A DNA stretch of 64,000 nucleotides from assembly GCA_046732465.1 (NCBI GenBank), contig JBKPND010000029.1, positions 37,873-101,872 on the forward strand. The letters are read 5' to 3'. The notes under the pieces were generated by a model. The model worked only from the letters and a program-made list of their open reading frames with translations, was not told the DNA's origin and ran no database searches. Each line of letters starts with the position of its first letter. Within the stretch, counting starts at the first letter, position 1. Below are positions 56,302-64,000 of the stretch, one piece after another. The position numbers and the translations under genes are program-made. Source of the DNA: DASUPK01 sp046732465 (GTDB lineage: Bacteria > Actinomycetota > Thermoleophilia > Solirubrobacterales > 70-9).

Positions 56302-57501
56302 CTACTTCGCCGGCCAGCAGTACCCGTAGGCGGTCAGGCTCGAGGCGGGCCCGAAGAACCCGTAGCTGCGGGCGGTGAAGCTGTCGTTGTGGTTGATGGT
56401 GCCCTCGGCGAAGAAGGCGTTGGGCGAGTTGCCGTTCGAGAAGCCCCCGGCGACGAGCCGCTTCCCCCGGGGGCAGGTCGGCGTCGTCGCGCTCGCCAGC
56501 TGGTTGGCGCCGATCGGGGCGGGGCTCGAGGCGACCTCCGTCAGCTTCGGCTTGCTCATACGCGCGCAGTAGGCGATCGCGGTCAGCTCGCCCTGACCGG
56601 TCGGGCCGTAGGCGCTGCCCGTGACCCTCCAGGCCTTCGGGCCGGCTGCGCGCGACTCGGTGATGTAGTCGCCGCCATCGCTGCGGAAGTTGGTGCGCTG
56701 GAAGCCGCCCGAGACCAGGGACTGGCCCTTCGGGCAGCGAGCGGTGACGGACTTGGTCTGGCCAGTCCTGATCCAGACGGTCTTGTGAGGCGTCGGGGTC
56801 GCGGGTTCCACACCGCGGCCGCATACCGCCTGGACGGTGACCTCTCGGCTGGTGGTCTGCGCCGGGCTCGGATCGAAGACCACCACGCTTATGTGAAAGC
56901 CCAGCTGGGCCCCGAGCCGCTCGTAAGAGTGCGGATAGATCCCGTCGCCATCGCTCCCCACGCCGGGGCTTTGGCTCATGCCGCCTCCAACGGGCTCCGT
57001 GCCGCGCGGGCAGAGGACCTCGAGGCGAGGCGCCGTGTCGGGCTTGTTGAGGCTGAACTTGCGGGTGGCGAGGCTGACCCTGCTCAGCGTCCGGGCGAGC
57101 CCCGGGGTAGCTGCCCCCTTGCGGCCCAGGATCCGGATCGTGCCCTTGTTGGAATCGAGGACGTAGGTACCGCCGACCGCCCTCAGGGCCATCCGCAGCC
57201 GGTTGCAGTTCGTCCCCGACTTCAGGACGTAGACCCGGTTCAGCACACCCAGGCTGCCGGGTCCGCGCGCAACTCCCACCTTCCGACCGGTTGCATCCGT
57301 GAGGATCGGTGCCAGCTCCTTCGGGGATGCGTAGCACCCGGCAAGATCGAAGCGACGATCCTGCAGGGCGAACTTGTAGGCGCCCTCCAGGCGCTTGGTC
57401 GGGAGATTGTGGCCTGGCCCCTCGGCGGAGGCGCTCGTGCTGAGAACGAGCAGACCGGCGAGCAGGGCGATCAGGGAAAGCGCGAAAGCGGACCGTCGCA
57501 T
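56302..57501 (-). CDS. Secreted protein with three C-P-x-G-x3-V-x-G-G repeats
   Basis: 399 residues with signal peptide (MRRSAFALSLIALLAGLLVL, cleavage after ASA). The N-terminal third (GTNCNRLRMALRAVGGTYVL) differs from the rest, where a unit recurs three times: CPRGTEPVGGGMSQSP, CPKGQSLVSGGFQRTN and CPRGKRLVAGGFSNGN, each followed by beta-rich sequence and a second Cys (VQAVCGRG, AIAYCARM, AYGYCWPAK). The repeats look like disulfide-stabilised extracellular modules. Function unknown; possibly surface adhesion. Confidence 0.8.
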   Translation of the reverse strand: MRRSAFALSLIALLAGLLVLSTSASAEGPGHNLPTKRLEGAYKFALQDRRFDLAGCYASPKELAPILTDATGRKVGVARGPGSLGVLNRVYVLKSGTNCNRLRMALRAVGGTYVLDSNKGTIRILGRKGAATPGLARTLSRVSLATRKFSLNKPDTAPRLEVLCPRGTEPVGGGMSQSPGVGSDGDGIYPHSYERLGAQLGFHISVVVFDPSPAQTTSREVTVQAVCGRGVEPATPTPHKTVWIRTGQTKSVTARCPKGQSLVSGGFQRTNFRSDGGDYITESRAAGPKAWRVTGSAYGPTGQGELTAIAYCARMSKPKLTEVASSPAPIGANQLASATTPTCPRGKRLVAGGFSNGNSPNAFFAEGTINHNDSFTARSYGFFGPASSLTAYGYCWPAK

Positions 57502-57634
57502 CGGTGCATCAGAACAGATCGCGCCGGAAGAAGTTGCGCGGTTCGCGACCGGCGCTTATCGACAGACCGCCTTTCGATACATTTGGGGCAGCGTGTATCA
57601 GGCGCGCTCGCGGGACGACAAGGAGGAGAGAGGA

Positions 57635-59092
57635 ATGCTCGGAGGGCGGAGGACGCCGGTCCGGCTCGTGCTGACGGCGATCGCGGTGGCGGGGCTGTGC
57701 GCTTGGTTCGCGCCGACGGCGGGGGCCAAGGTCCCGGTCAAGTTCAAGGTGATGCGGGGCTTTCCCTCGCCGGGGACGCCGGAGAACCTGAACGTCGTCG
57801 GGGTGCTGAAGATCGGCGACCCGAAGGCGAAGAACGTGCTCGTCCTCAACCCGGGCACCTCGGCGGGGGCGGGGTACTTCCAGCCCCTCGCCCGCACCAT
57901 CGCGAAGACGTTGCCGGACTGGCAGGTCTGGTCGGTGGAGCGTCGCGAGAACTTCCTCGAGGACCAGTCCGAGCTCAACCTGTTCAAGCAGGGCAAGGTC
58001 AGCACGGCCGAGTTCGCCGACTACTACCTCCGCTACATCGGCAACCCCAGCGTCACGAAGCACGTCAACAACGTGCCCGACTCGGCCGTGCCGTTCGCCA
58101 AGCAGTGGGGGATGAACACCGAGATCAACGACCTTCGGGTGGTCGTCAAGGCCGCGGCCAGGGAGGGCCGAAACGTCGCGATGGGAGGCCACTCGCTGGG
58201 CGGCACGATCACGACCGCCTACGCGACCTGGGATTTCAACGGCACGCCCGGAGGCCGGGACCTCTCCGGCCTCGTCCTGATCGATGGCGCTAGCAACCCG
58301 ACGCCGGTGACGCCCGAGGAGGCACAGACGTCGCTGACGAATCTGAATCAGCCGAGTGCTTCCCCCTGGCTCTCCTTCGGTGGCATCGGGGCTCCGCTCG
58401 CGGGTCTCTTCGGGACCGTCGGGTCGGCGGTGACGAAGGCGGACCCGAATGGGCGGGCGGTCCTCGCGGACTGGGCGGTGCTCCCCGACTACCTGAGGCC
58501 GCCGGGCGGGGTCATCCCGACCAACGAGGGTGGCTTCGGCTTCGGCACCGACGTGGCCACCTCTCCGCCGAGCCTGCGCGCCGCGCAGGTGCACGCAGGC
58601 CACCTCGCCGCCAGCGGCGATCCCCGCCCCTGGGTCCGGGACGGCGCCATCACGCCGATCCAGCGCTGGGCCAGCATGTTCTCGGGCTGGGGCCTTCAGA
58701 ACCTGGATGGCACCGCCTGGTATCACCCGATGCGGCTGACGATCGACGGGGGTGCGGTCGCCGAGGGCGTCGCCAATCCGGCGCAGGCGGTGCTCGACGT
58801 GCACTCGACCGATGCGGCGAAGCTGCGCAAGAGCATGAGGATCTACGCGTTCGGTGCCGCCCTCGGCGGCTCCAGGGTTCTCTCCGCCGCGCAGACCCTG
58901 GCCGCGACGGCGCACATCCCGCGCCGGAACCTGAAACTGGTCGACCGCTCGGCGACCTACGCGCACAACGACCCGAACTCGGCGGAGCCCAAGGTGAACG
59001 CGTTCATCAAGCGGCTGATCCCGTTCCTGAACAAGCTGAGCGGTGGGAAGGTCGGCAAGAAGGGCGCGAAGAAGAAGGGTGGGAAGAAGTAA
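57635..59092 (+). CDS. Secreted alpha/beta hydrolase with lysine-rich tail
   Basis: ATG 57635 with AGGAGGAG upstream gives 485 residues. Signal peptide LVLTAIAVAGLCAWFAPTAG (cleavage after AGA), then VLVLNPGTSAGAGYFQPLAR (oxyanion region), nucleophile elbow AMGGHSLGGTITTAYA and LVLIDGASNPTPV. A His in DRSATYAHNDPN near the end suits the catalytic triad. The C-terminal 14 residues are nearly all Lys/Gly (KVGKKGAKKKGGKK), perhaps binding teichoic or other anionic surface polymers. Substrate unknown. Confidence 0.8.
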   Translation: MLGGRRTPVRLVLTAIAVAGLCAWFAPTAGAKVPVKFKVMRGFPSPGTPENLNVVGVLKIGDPKAKNVLVLNPGTSAGAGYFQPLARTIAKTLPDWQVWSVERRENFLEDQSELNLFKQGKVSTAEFADYYLRYIGNPSVTKHVNNVPDSAVPFAKQWGMNTEINDLRVVVKAAAREGRNVAMGGHSLGGTITTAYATWDFNGTPGGRDLSGLVLIDGASNPTPVTPEEAQTSLTNLNQPSASPWLSFGGIGAPLAGLFGTVGSAVTKADPNGRAVLADWAVLPDYLRPPGGVIPTNEGGFGFGTDVATSPPSLRAAQVHAGHLAASGDPRPWVRDGAITPIQRWASMFSGWGLQNLDGTAWYHPMRLTIDGGAVAEGVANPAQAVLDVHSTDAAKLRKSMRIYAFGAALGGSRVLSAAQTLAATAHIPRRNLKLVDRSATYAHNDPNSAEPKVNAFIKRLIPFLNKLSGGKVGKKGAKKKGGKK

Positions 59093-59102
59093 TGCCGGGT
59101 CG

Positions 59103-60479
59103 CTAGCCCGACTCGACCGGGCGCCCCGCCCGGCGCCAGGTGCCCACGCCGCCGTTGGCGACGTGCAGCACGCGCTCGAACCCCTCGCGCTGCAGGATCG
59201 AGGCGGCGAGCCCGCTGCGCTTGCCGCCACTGCACACCGCGGCGATCGCCCGGTCGCGTGGCAGCTCCCCCTGCCGTTGGGGGAGCTCGCCGTAGGGGAG
59301 GTGGACCGAGCCCGGGATGTGGGCTTCGGCGTACTCGTCGTCGTCGCGGACGTCGAGGACCAGCAGGTCGTCAGCCTCGAGCCGCGCGGCCAGCTCGTCG
59401 GGATCGATCAGCTCGATCCGCCGCACCGGGCGACCCTCTGAGCGCCACGAGGTCATGCCGCCCTCGAGATACCCGCGCACTCGCAGCCCGACCGAGGCGA
59501 GCAGCTCGGCTGCCTCCAGCTCGTAGCCGTCCGAGGCGGCGATGACGATCAGCTCGAGGTCGGGCGGGAGCACCTTGGCGACCTTGGTCGCGAAGCCCGT
59601 CTCGTACGCCGAAGCGCTGATCGCGCCCGGGACGTGCGCCTCATCGAACTGCTCGTTCGTGCGGGCGTCGACCAGCAGCGCGCCCTCGGCGATCCCGACC
59701 TCAACCGCACGCGGGGCGAGCGGAATCGGCGTGCCCATCTCCTCGATCAACGGGCCGCGGTTGAGCGCGACGATGTGCTCCACGTTGGGCGGCGGGTCCC
59801 CGAGCGTGGAGACCGCATCGTCGACGAACTCCTCCTCGGTCTCGAAGCGGAAGGCGCGGTTGTGGCCGCGCTCGAAGCCGATCGTGGAGGTCGACTTGTG
59901 GTCGATCCCGGCGCTGCCACAGGCCGAGCCGCCGAGGTGCCCGGGCCAGACCTCGACGTCGTCCGGGAGAACCAGCAGCCGCTCGTGCAGGGAGCGGTAG
60001 ATGCCCGCCGCGCCCTCGCGTTTCTCGATCGCCAGGTCGGGGCGCGCCACGTCGCCGACGAACAGGGAGTCCCCGGTGAGCACGGCCCATGGGTCGCCGT
60101 CGCGATCGCCGTCCCGGAGGAGGAAGGAGGTGTGCTCGGGCCGGTGCCCGGGCGTATGCATCGCCTCGATCTCGACGTCCCCGAGAGTGAGCTTCCAGCC
60201 GTCGGTGAACGCCTCGTGCGGGTACTCGGCGTCGGCCAGCTCGTGGATGCGGATCGTCGCTCCGGTCGCGCGGGCGAGGCGGCCATGTCCGGAGACGTGG
60301 TCGGCGTGGTTGTGGGTCTCGAGGACGTGCTCGATGCGCACACCGTGCAGGCGGCTGAGCCGCAGGTACGGCTCGATCGACCACTGCGGGTCGATGACGG
60401 CGGCGACACCGGCGCTCGCATCGCCGACCAGATAGGAGGCGCAGCTCAGGTCCTCGTGCAGAACTTGCCGAAAGAGCAT
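59103..60479 (-). CDS. Persulfide dioxygenase-like MBL protein with two rhodanese domains
   Basis: 458 residues. Residues 1-245 are an ETHE1-type MBL dioxygenase: ETHNHADHVSGH, EAMHTPGHRPEHTSFLL, LTGDSLFVGDVARPDLA, VWPGHLGGSACG. Residues about 250-350 are a rhodanese fold without the catalytic Cys (the loop reads IVIAASDGYELEAA). Residues about 360-458 form a second rhodanese with an intact loop AVCSGGKRSG. The fusion probably oxidises glutathione-like persulfides and passes sulfane sulfur on. Convergent with the secreted hydrolase gene. Confidence 0.92.
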   Translation of the reverse strand: MLFRQVLHEDLSCASYLVGDASAGVAAVIDPQWSIEPYLRLSRLHGVRIEHVLETHNHADHVSGHGRLARATGATIRIHELADAEYPHEAFTDGWKLTLGDVEIEAMHTPGHRPEHTSFLLRDGDRDGDPWAVLTGDSLFVGDVARPDLAIEKREGAAGIYRSLHERLLVLPDDVEVWPGHLGGSACGSAGIDHKSTSTIGFERGHNRAFRFETEEEFVDDAVSTLGDPPPNVEHIVALNRGPLIEEMGTPIPLAPRAVEVGIAEGALLVDARTNEQFDEAHVPGAISASAYETGFATKVAKVLPPDLELIVIAASDGYELEAAELLASVGLRVRGYLEGGMTSWRSEGRPVRRIELIDPDELAARLEADDLLVLDVRDDDEYAEAHIPGSVHLPYGELPQRQGELPRDRAIAAVCSGGKRSGLAASILQREGFERVLHVANGGVGTWRRAGRPVESG

Positions 60480-60502
60480 CCGTGCTCAGCGTAGATGTCC
60501 AT

Positions 60503-61297
60503 TTAGGAGCCGGTGAAGTTCGGCGGGCGCTTCTCGACGAAGGCCAGGACACCCTCGACGAAGTCCTTGCTGCCTCCCTGCTCCTTCTGCGTCTCCGCCT
60601 CGGCGTCCAGCTGCCCGGCGAGATCGGCGTACATGCGGCGGTTCAGGAGCTTCTTGGCCCCGGCGTAGGAGCGGGTGGGGCCGTTGGCGAGGCGCTCGAG
60701 CAGCTCGCCGGCGACCGCCTCGAGCTCGTCGTCGGGGACGACGCGGTTGACGAGGCCCCAGTCGAGGGCCTTCTCAGCCGACACCCGCTCGCCGAGCATC
60801 GCCATCTCCGCGGCACGCGCGTAGCCGACCCGGGCGGGCAGGAAGGCGGTCGAGCCGCCGTCGGGGACCAGCCCGATGTTGACGAAGGCGAGCAGGAGGT
60901 AGGCGGACTCGGCCGCGACGATCAGGTCCGCGGCGAGGGCGAGCGAGCAGCCGATTCCCACCGCCGGTCCGTTGACAGCCGCCACGACGGGCTTCGGCAT
61001 CTCGCGGAGGCGGCTGATGATCGGGTGGTAGACCTCCTTCAGTCGCGCACTGAGGTCGGGCATCCCGCCGTCGTCAGCCCGGCGCTGCTCCTTCAGGTCG
61101 GCGCCGGAGGAGAAGCCTCGCCCGGCCCCCGTGATCAACACGGCGCGAATCGAATCGTCGTCTGCGACCGTCGTCACCGCGTCGTTCAGGTCCAGCCCGA
61201 ACTGCTCGTTCCACGCATTGAGCGCCTCGGGCCGGTTGAGGAGGATCCGGGCGGCGGGGCCGTCGATGGTCAGGTCGACCGTCTCGTGGGAGGCCAC
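60503..61297 (-). CDS. Enoyl-CoA hydratase/isomerase-family protein (PaaG-like)
   Basis: 264 residues of the crotonase fold: GAGRGFSSGADLKE and AAVNGPAVGIGCSLALAADL form the oxyanion hole. The catalytic-acid segment is FVNIGLVPDGGSTAFLPARV, where an Asp (VPDGG) occupies the position typical of PaaG-like isomerases, and the usual hydratase Glu pair is not seen. So it may isomerise rather than hydrate. Divergent from the esterase-monooxygenase fusion, with only 25 bases between the starts. Confidence 0.88.
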   Translation of the reverse strand: MASHETVDLTIDGPAARILLNRPEALNAWNEQFGLDLNDAVTTVADDDSIRAVLITGAGRGFSSGADLKEQRRADDGGMPDLSARLKEVYHPIISRLREMPKPVVAAVNGPAVGIGCSLALAADLIVAAESAYLLLAFVNIGLVPDGGSTAFLPARVGYARAAEMAMLGERVSAEKALDWGLVNRVVPDDELEAVAGELLERLANGPTRSYAGAKKLLNRRMYADLAGQLDAEAETQKEQGGSKDFVEGVLAFVEKRPPNFTGS

Positions 61298-61322
61298 GGC
61301 GGAAGCCTATTGTTCCTGCACC

Positions 61323-63749
61323 GTGAGCCGGTATGCACCTCGGCCGCTGGGGAAGCTGCTGACCCTGCTGTTCCAGCGCGGGCCGCATCAGCCCTGGATC
61401 CCACTGTCGGCCCAGCGCCGCATCCAGGACGCGGCGGCGCGGCTCACCCGGGTCCCGCGCGGGGTGACGGTGTCGGCGGGAGAGCTCGGCCGAATCCGGG
61501 CGGATCGGATCGCGGCCGAACGCGCCGACGAGGGCCGGGCGATCCTCTATCTGCACGGGGGCGCCTACGTCGGCGGGTCGCTCCGGACCCATCGGGGCAT
61601 CGCCGCCCAGATCGCGATCGCCGGCGGCGTGCCCGTCCATCTGCCCGACTACAGGCTCGCGCCCGAGCATCCGCACCCCGCTGCCGTCGAGGACGCGGTC
61701 GCCGCCTACCGCGGACTGCTGGGCTCGGGCCTGGATGCGGAGTCGGTCGTGGTCGCCGGGGACTCGGCCGGGGCCGGGCTCGCGTTGGCGCTCGCCGGAC
61801 GGCTCCGCGACGGCGACGACCCCCTGCCCGCCGGGCTGGTCCTGCTGAACGGCTGGTTCGACCTGACCAACTCGGGGGCGTCGATGAAGGCAAACCGTCG
61901 CCGGGACGTCGGCCTGGCCCGTCCGCACCTCGTCGAGTCCGCCGGCCAATACCGGGGCGCCGCCGAGCTCAGCGACCCGGAGATCTCTCCGATCAACGCC
62001 GACCTCTCGGGCCTCCCGCCGATGTACCTGCAGGCCGGGACTCACGACATCCTGCTGAGCGACTCCGACCGCCTGGCCGAGCGGGCTCGTGAAGCGGGGG
62101 TGGACGTCGGCTACTCGAAGTACGCGGAGATGTGGCACGACTTCCAGCTCGGCGCCGGTCTGCTACGCGAGGCGGACGAGGCATTGGCCGATCTCGGCCG
62201 CGCGCTTGACAGGATCTGGGTGCGGCGGCCGCTGGCCGAGGCGCAGACGTCCTCGAACGGATCCCACAACGGACGGCCCGCGCCCCGCGTCCTGATCATC
62301 GGCGCCGGCTTCGGCGGGATCGGCCTGGGGATGTCCCTGAAGCGGGCGGGGATCGACACCTTCACGATCCTCGAGAAGGCCGAGGGGATCGGCGGGGTCT
62401 GGCGGGACAACACCTACCCGGGCGCGGCCTGCGACGTCCCCTCGCATCTCTACTCGTTCTCGTTCGAGCCCAAGCCCGACTGGACCAGGCGCTACTCGCC
62501 GCAGCCGGAGATCCTCGGCTACCTGGAGAGCTGCGTGACGCGCTACGGGCTCGAGCCCCATCTCCGCTTCGGGGTCGAGGTCGCTCGCGCCGACTTCGAG
62601 GAGGCCGCCGGGACATGGCGGGTGACGACCACTGACGGGGAGGAGATCGAGGCCGACCTCCTCGTCACCGCCACCGGCCAGCTCAGCCTGCCGGCGACGA
62701 CCCGGATCGACGGCAAGGAGCGCTTCCGGGGACCCATCTTCCACTCGGCTCGCTGGGACCACGACGTCGAGCTCGAGGGCAAGCGGGTTGCGGTGATCGG
62801 CACCGGCGCGAGCACCATCCAGATCGTCCCGGCGATCGCTGAGCGGGTCGCCCAGCTGGACGTCTACCAGCGCTCCGCCCCCTACGTGATCGAGAAGAAG
62901 GACCGCGCCTTCCGCGGCTGGGAGAAACGGCTCTTCCGGCACTTCCCGCCGGCGCGCCTCTACCAGCGCTTCAAGGAGTGGTTCTTCTTCGAGCTCTTCG
63001 TCTCGGCTTTCAACCAGTTCAAGCCCCTCGGCAGGGTGGGGGTGCGGTTGTTCGAGAGGAACCTCGAGCAACAGGTCGCGGACCCGGAGCTTCGGCGGGC
63101 GCTGACGCCCGACCCCGATCACGTGCTCGGTTGCAAGCGGGTGCTGATCTCGGCCGACTACTACTCGACCTTCGAGCGGCCGAACGTCGAGCTGTTCACC
63201 CAGGGTGTCCGCGAGCTGACCGAGCACGGGGTGATCGCGGAGGACGGCTCGGAGCGGCCCACCGACGTCGTCATCCTCTCGACCGGCTTCCAGACCACCA
63301 GGTTCCTGGCGCCGATGGAGATCCGCGGCGAGGGCGGCCTCGATCTCAACGAGGTCTGGCGGGACGGGGCGGAGGCGTACCTGGGGATGACGGTCGCCGG
63401 CTTCCCCAACCTCTTCATCATGTACGGCCCGAATACCAACCTGGGCTCCGGCTCGATCATCTACCAGCTGGAGAGCCAGATGAACTACATCGTCGACGCC
63501 GTCCGGCGGCTCCAGCGGAACGGTGGCCGGCTCGCCGTCCGCGCCGCCGTGCAGCGCTCATTCGACAGCGAGGTCCAGGAGAGGCTCTCGACCTCGGTCT
63601 GGCAGACCGGCTGCAGCAACTGGTACGTCGATGAGAACGGCCGCGACTCCCAGAACTGGCCCGGCTTCACGCTCGAGTACCGGTGGCGCACTCGCCGTCT
63701 CAACCCGAGCGACTACGAGGAGACTCAGCTCAGCACGTCGGGCTTGTAG
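61323..63749 (+). CDS. Esterase (HSL family) - Baeyer-Villiger-type flavin monooxygenase fusion
   Basis: 808 residues from GTG 61323. Residues 1-300 are an HSL/alpha-beta hydrolase_3 esterase: LYLHGGAYVGGS (HGG 78-80), VAGDSAGAGLALAL (Ser148), Asp242 in AGTHDILLS and His272 in EMWHDFQL. A linker (about 303-320) leads to an FAD monooxygenase: VLIIGAGFGGIGLGMSL, GIGGVWRDNTYPGAACDVPS, fingerprint FRGPIFHSARW (468-478), and VIGTGASTIQIVPAI for NADPH. The monooxygenase would turn a ketone into an ester and the esterase would hydrolyse it, two successive steps in one protein. Confidence 0.92.
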   Translation: MSRYAPRPLGKLLTLLFQRGPHQPWIPLSAQRRIQDAAARLTRVPRGVTVSAGELGRIRADRIAAERADEGRAILYLHGGAYVGGSLRTHRGIAAQIAIAGGVPVHLPDYRLAPEHPHPAAVEDAVAAYRGLLGSGLDAESVVVAGDSAGAGLALALAGRLRDGDDPLPAGLVLLNGWFDLTNSGASMKANRRRDVGLARPHLVESAGQYRGAAELSDPEISPINADLSGLPPMYLQAGTHDILLSDSDRLAERAREAGVDVGYSKYAEMWHDFQLGAGLLREADEALADLGRALDRIWVRRPLAEAQTSSNGSHNGRPAPRVLIIGAGFGGIGLGMSLKRAGIDTFTILEKAEGIGGVWRDNTYPGAACDVPSHLYSFSFEPKPDWTRRYSPQPEILGYLESCVTRYGLEPHLRFGVEVARADFEEAAGTWRVTTTDGEEIEADLLVTATGQLSLPATTRIDGKERFRGPIFHSARWDHDVELEGKRVAVIGTGASTIQIVPAIAERVAQLDVYQRSAPYVIEKKDRAFRGWEKRLFRHFPPARLYQRFKEWFFFELFVSAFNQFKPLGRVGVRLFERNLEQQVADPELRRALTPDPDHVLGCKRVLISADYYSTFERPNVELFTQGVRELTEHGVIAEDGSERPTDVVILSTGFQTTRFLAPMEIRGEGGLDLNEVWRDGAEAYLGMTVAGFPNLFIMYGPNTNLGSGSIIYQLESQMNYIVDAVRRLQRNGGRLAVRAAVQRSFDSEVQERLSTSVWQTGCSNWYVDENGRDSQNWPGFTLEYRWRTRRLNPSDYEETQLSTSGL

Positions 63750-64000
63750 CCGAGCTCCTGGAGGAGCGCGAGCAGCTGCTTGGCGTGCTCGGCGCCACGC
63801 GTCTCCATCACCAGCTCGACACCGGTCTCGCCGACGGAGAGGCCCACGGCCTCGCGGACGTGGTCCACGTCGATCAGGTTGGCGCCGCTCTCCCCGAGGG
63901 AGGTGAGAAGCGCGGCCAGTGAGCCCGGTTCATCGGGGATCTTGGTGAAGATCCGCAGCCGCCGCCCGCGTTCGGTCTCGTGATGGCGGGCCAGGTCGGC
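63725..64000 (-). CDS. ilvA: Threonine ammonia-lyase, C-terminal ACT domain (N-terminus outside window)
   Basis: The visible 91 residues, ARHHETERGRRLRIFTKIPD then EPGSLAALLTSLGESGANLI and VGLSVGETGVELVMETRGAE, are the ACT-like regulatory end of the ~400-residue PLP threonine dehydratase (catabolic/TdcB-like with ACT). The PLP domain lies beyond the right edge. Overlaps the fusion gene's 3' end by 25 bases in convergent orientation. Gene symbol is tentative between ilvA and tdcB. Confidence 0.75.
   Translation of the reverse strand, partial: ADLARHHETERGRRLRIFTKIPDEPGSLAALLTSLGESGANLIDVDHVREAVGLSVGETGVELVMETRGAEHAKQLLALLQELGYKPDVLS

Noticed and set aside
57509..59230. 573-codon minus-strand open frame
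   Set aside because: Opposite the secreted alpha/beta hydrolase, which has a signal peptide and GHSLGG; the antisense frame has no recognisable features.
1..64000. CRISPR arrays, insertion sequences, prophage or integrase genes
   Set aside because: I saw no regularly spaced repeats, transposase motifs or phage structural genes anywhere in the window.

Overview
The window is a GC-rich, gene-dense bacterial chromosome segment. Class II DAHP synthase, an F420-type nitroreductase-family protein, a WS/DGAT acyltransferase, an MptB-like mannosyltransferase, GH76, Stf0, BTAD and large LuxR regulators, and sigma-B/F-type promoters point to an actinobacterium. A Thermoleophilia/Solirubrobacterales-like organism is my best guess; this is inference from gene content. 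I saw no rRNA, tRNA, CRISPR array or insertion sequence.

Layout. 1-13.5 kb is an accessory-looking stretch: glycosyltransferase, DHFR-like reductase, cysteine dioxygenase, a LysR-controlled MBL/VOC/monooxygenase operon, an ECF sigma factor facing an HxlR regulator, an F420-type reductase and an MFS pump. It also holds broken genes (alpha/beta hydrolase, DUF488, TetR) and two adjacent DUF1990 genes. 13.5-22.5 kb holds tiny membrane proteins, an Arg/Ser-rich protein, secreted proteins, a BTAD-hydrolase-cyclase fusion, and a STAS protein beside a MASE1-PP2C-kinase protein that resembles a partner-switching stress module. 22.6-33.7 kb carries a LuxR-type ATPase, then the lower tyrosine pathway (HPPD, HmgA, FahA) with an Lrp regulator, an ATP-grasp/ferritin-like gene pair, and DAHP synthase.

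33.8-40.8 kb has a DUF899 gene, a MarR regulator with twin operators, a cation/proton antiporter, a TetR-MFS-sigma unit and a secreted SGNH hydrolase. 40.9-51.9 kb is envelope-oriented (GH76, two polytopic membrane proteins including an MptB-like enzyme, DoxX, Stf0, WS/DGAT, acyl-ACP thioesterase). Inside it, 42.7-43.05 kb, a convincing c-di-AMP (ydaO-yuaA) riboswitch behind a sigma-B-like promoter precedes a 44-residue membrane protein. 52.3-64 kb has a hybrid histidine kinase with an HD-GYP response regulator, an NlpC/P60 hydrolase, secreted proteins, a persulfide dioxygenase-rhodanese protein, an enoyl-CoA hydratase relative, an esterase-flavin monooxygenase fusion, and the C-terminus of threonine ammonia-lyase.

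The strongest candidates for new biology are the riboswitch/small-protein unit, the set of four GTTT/GTTC-N14-15-GGGTA promoters serving small or unusual proteins, the esterase-monooxygenase fusion, the ATP-grasp/DUF455 pair, and three genes whose conserved N-termini extend upstream of any ATG, GTG or TTG.
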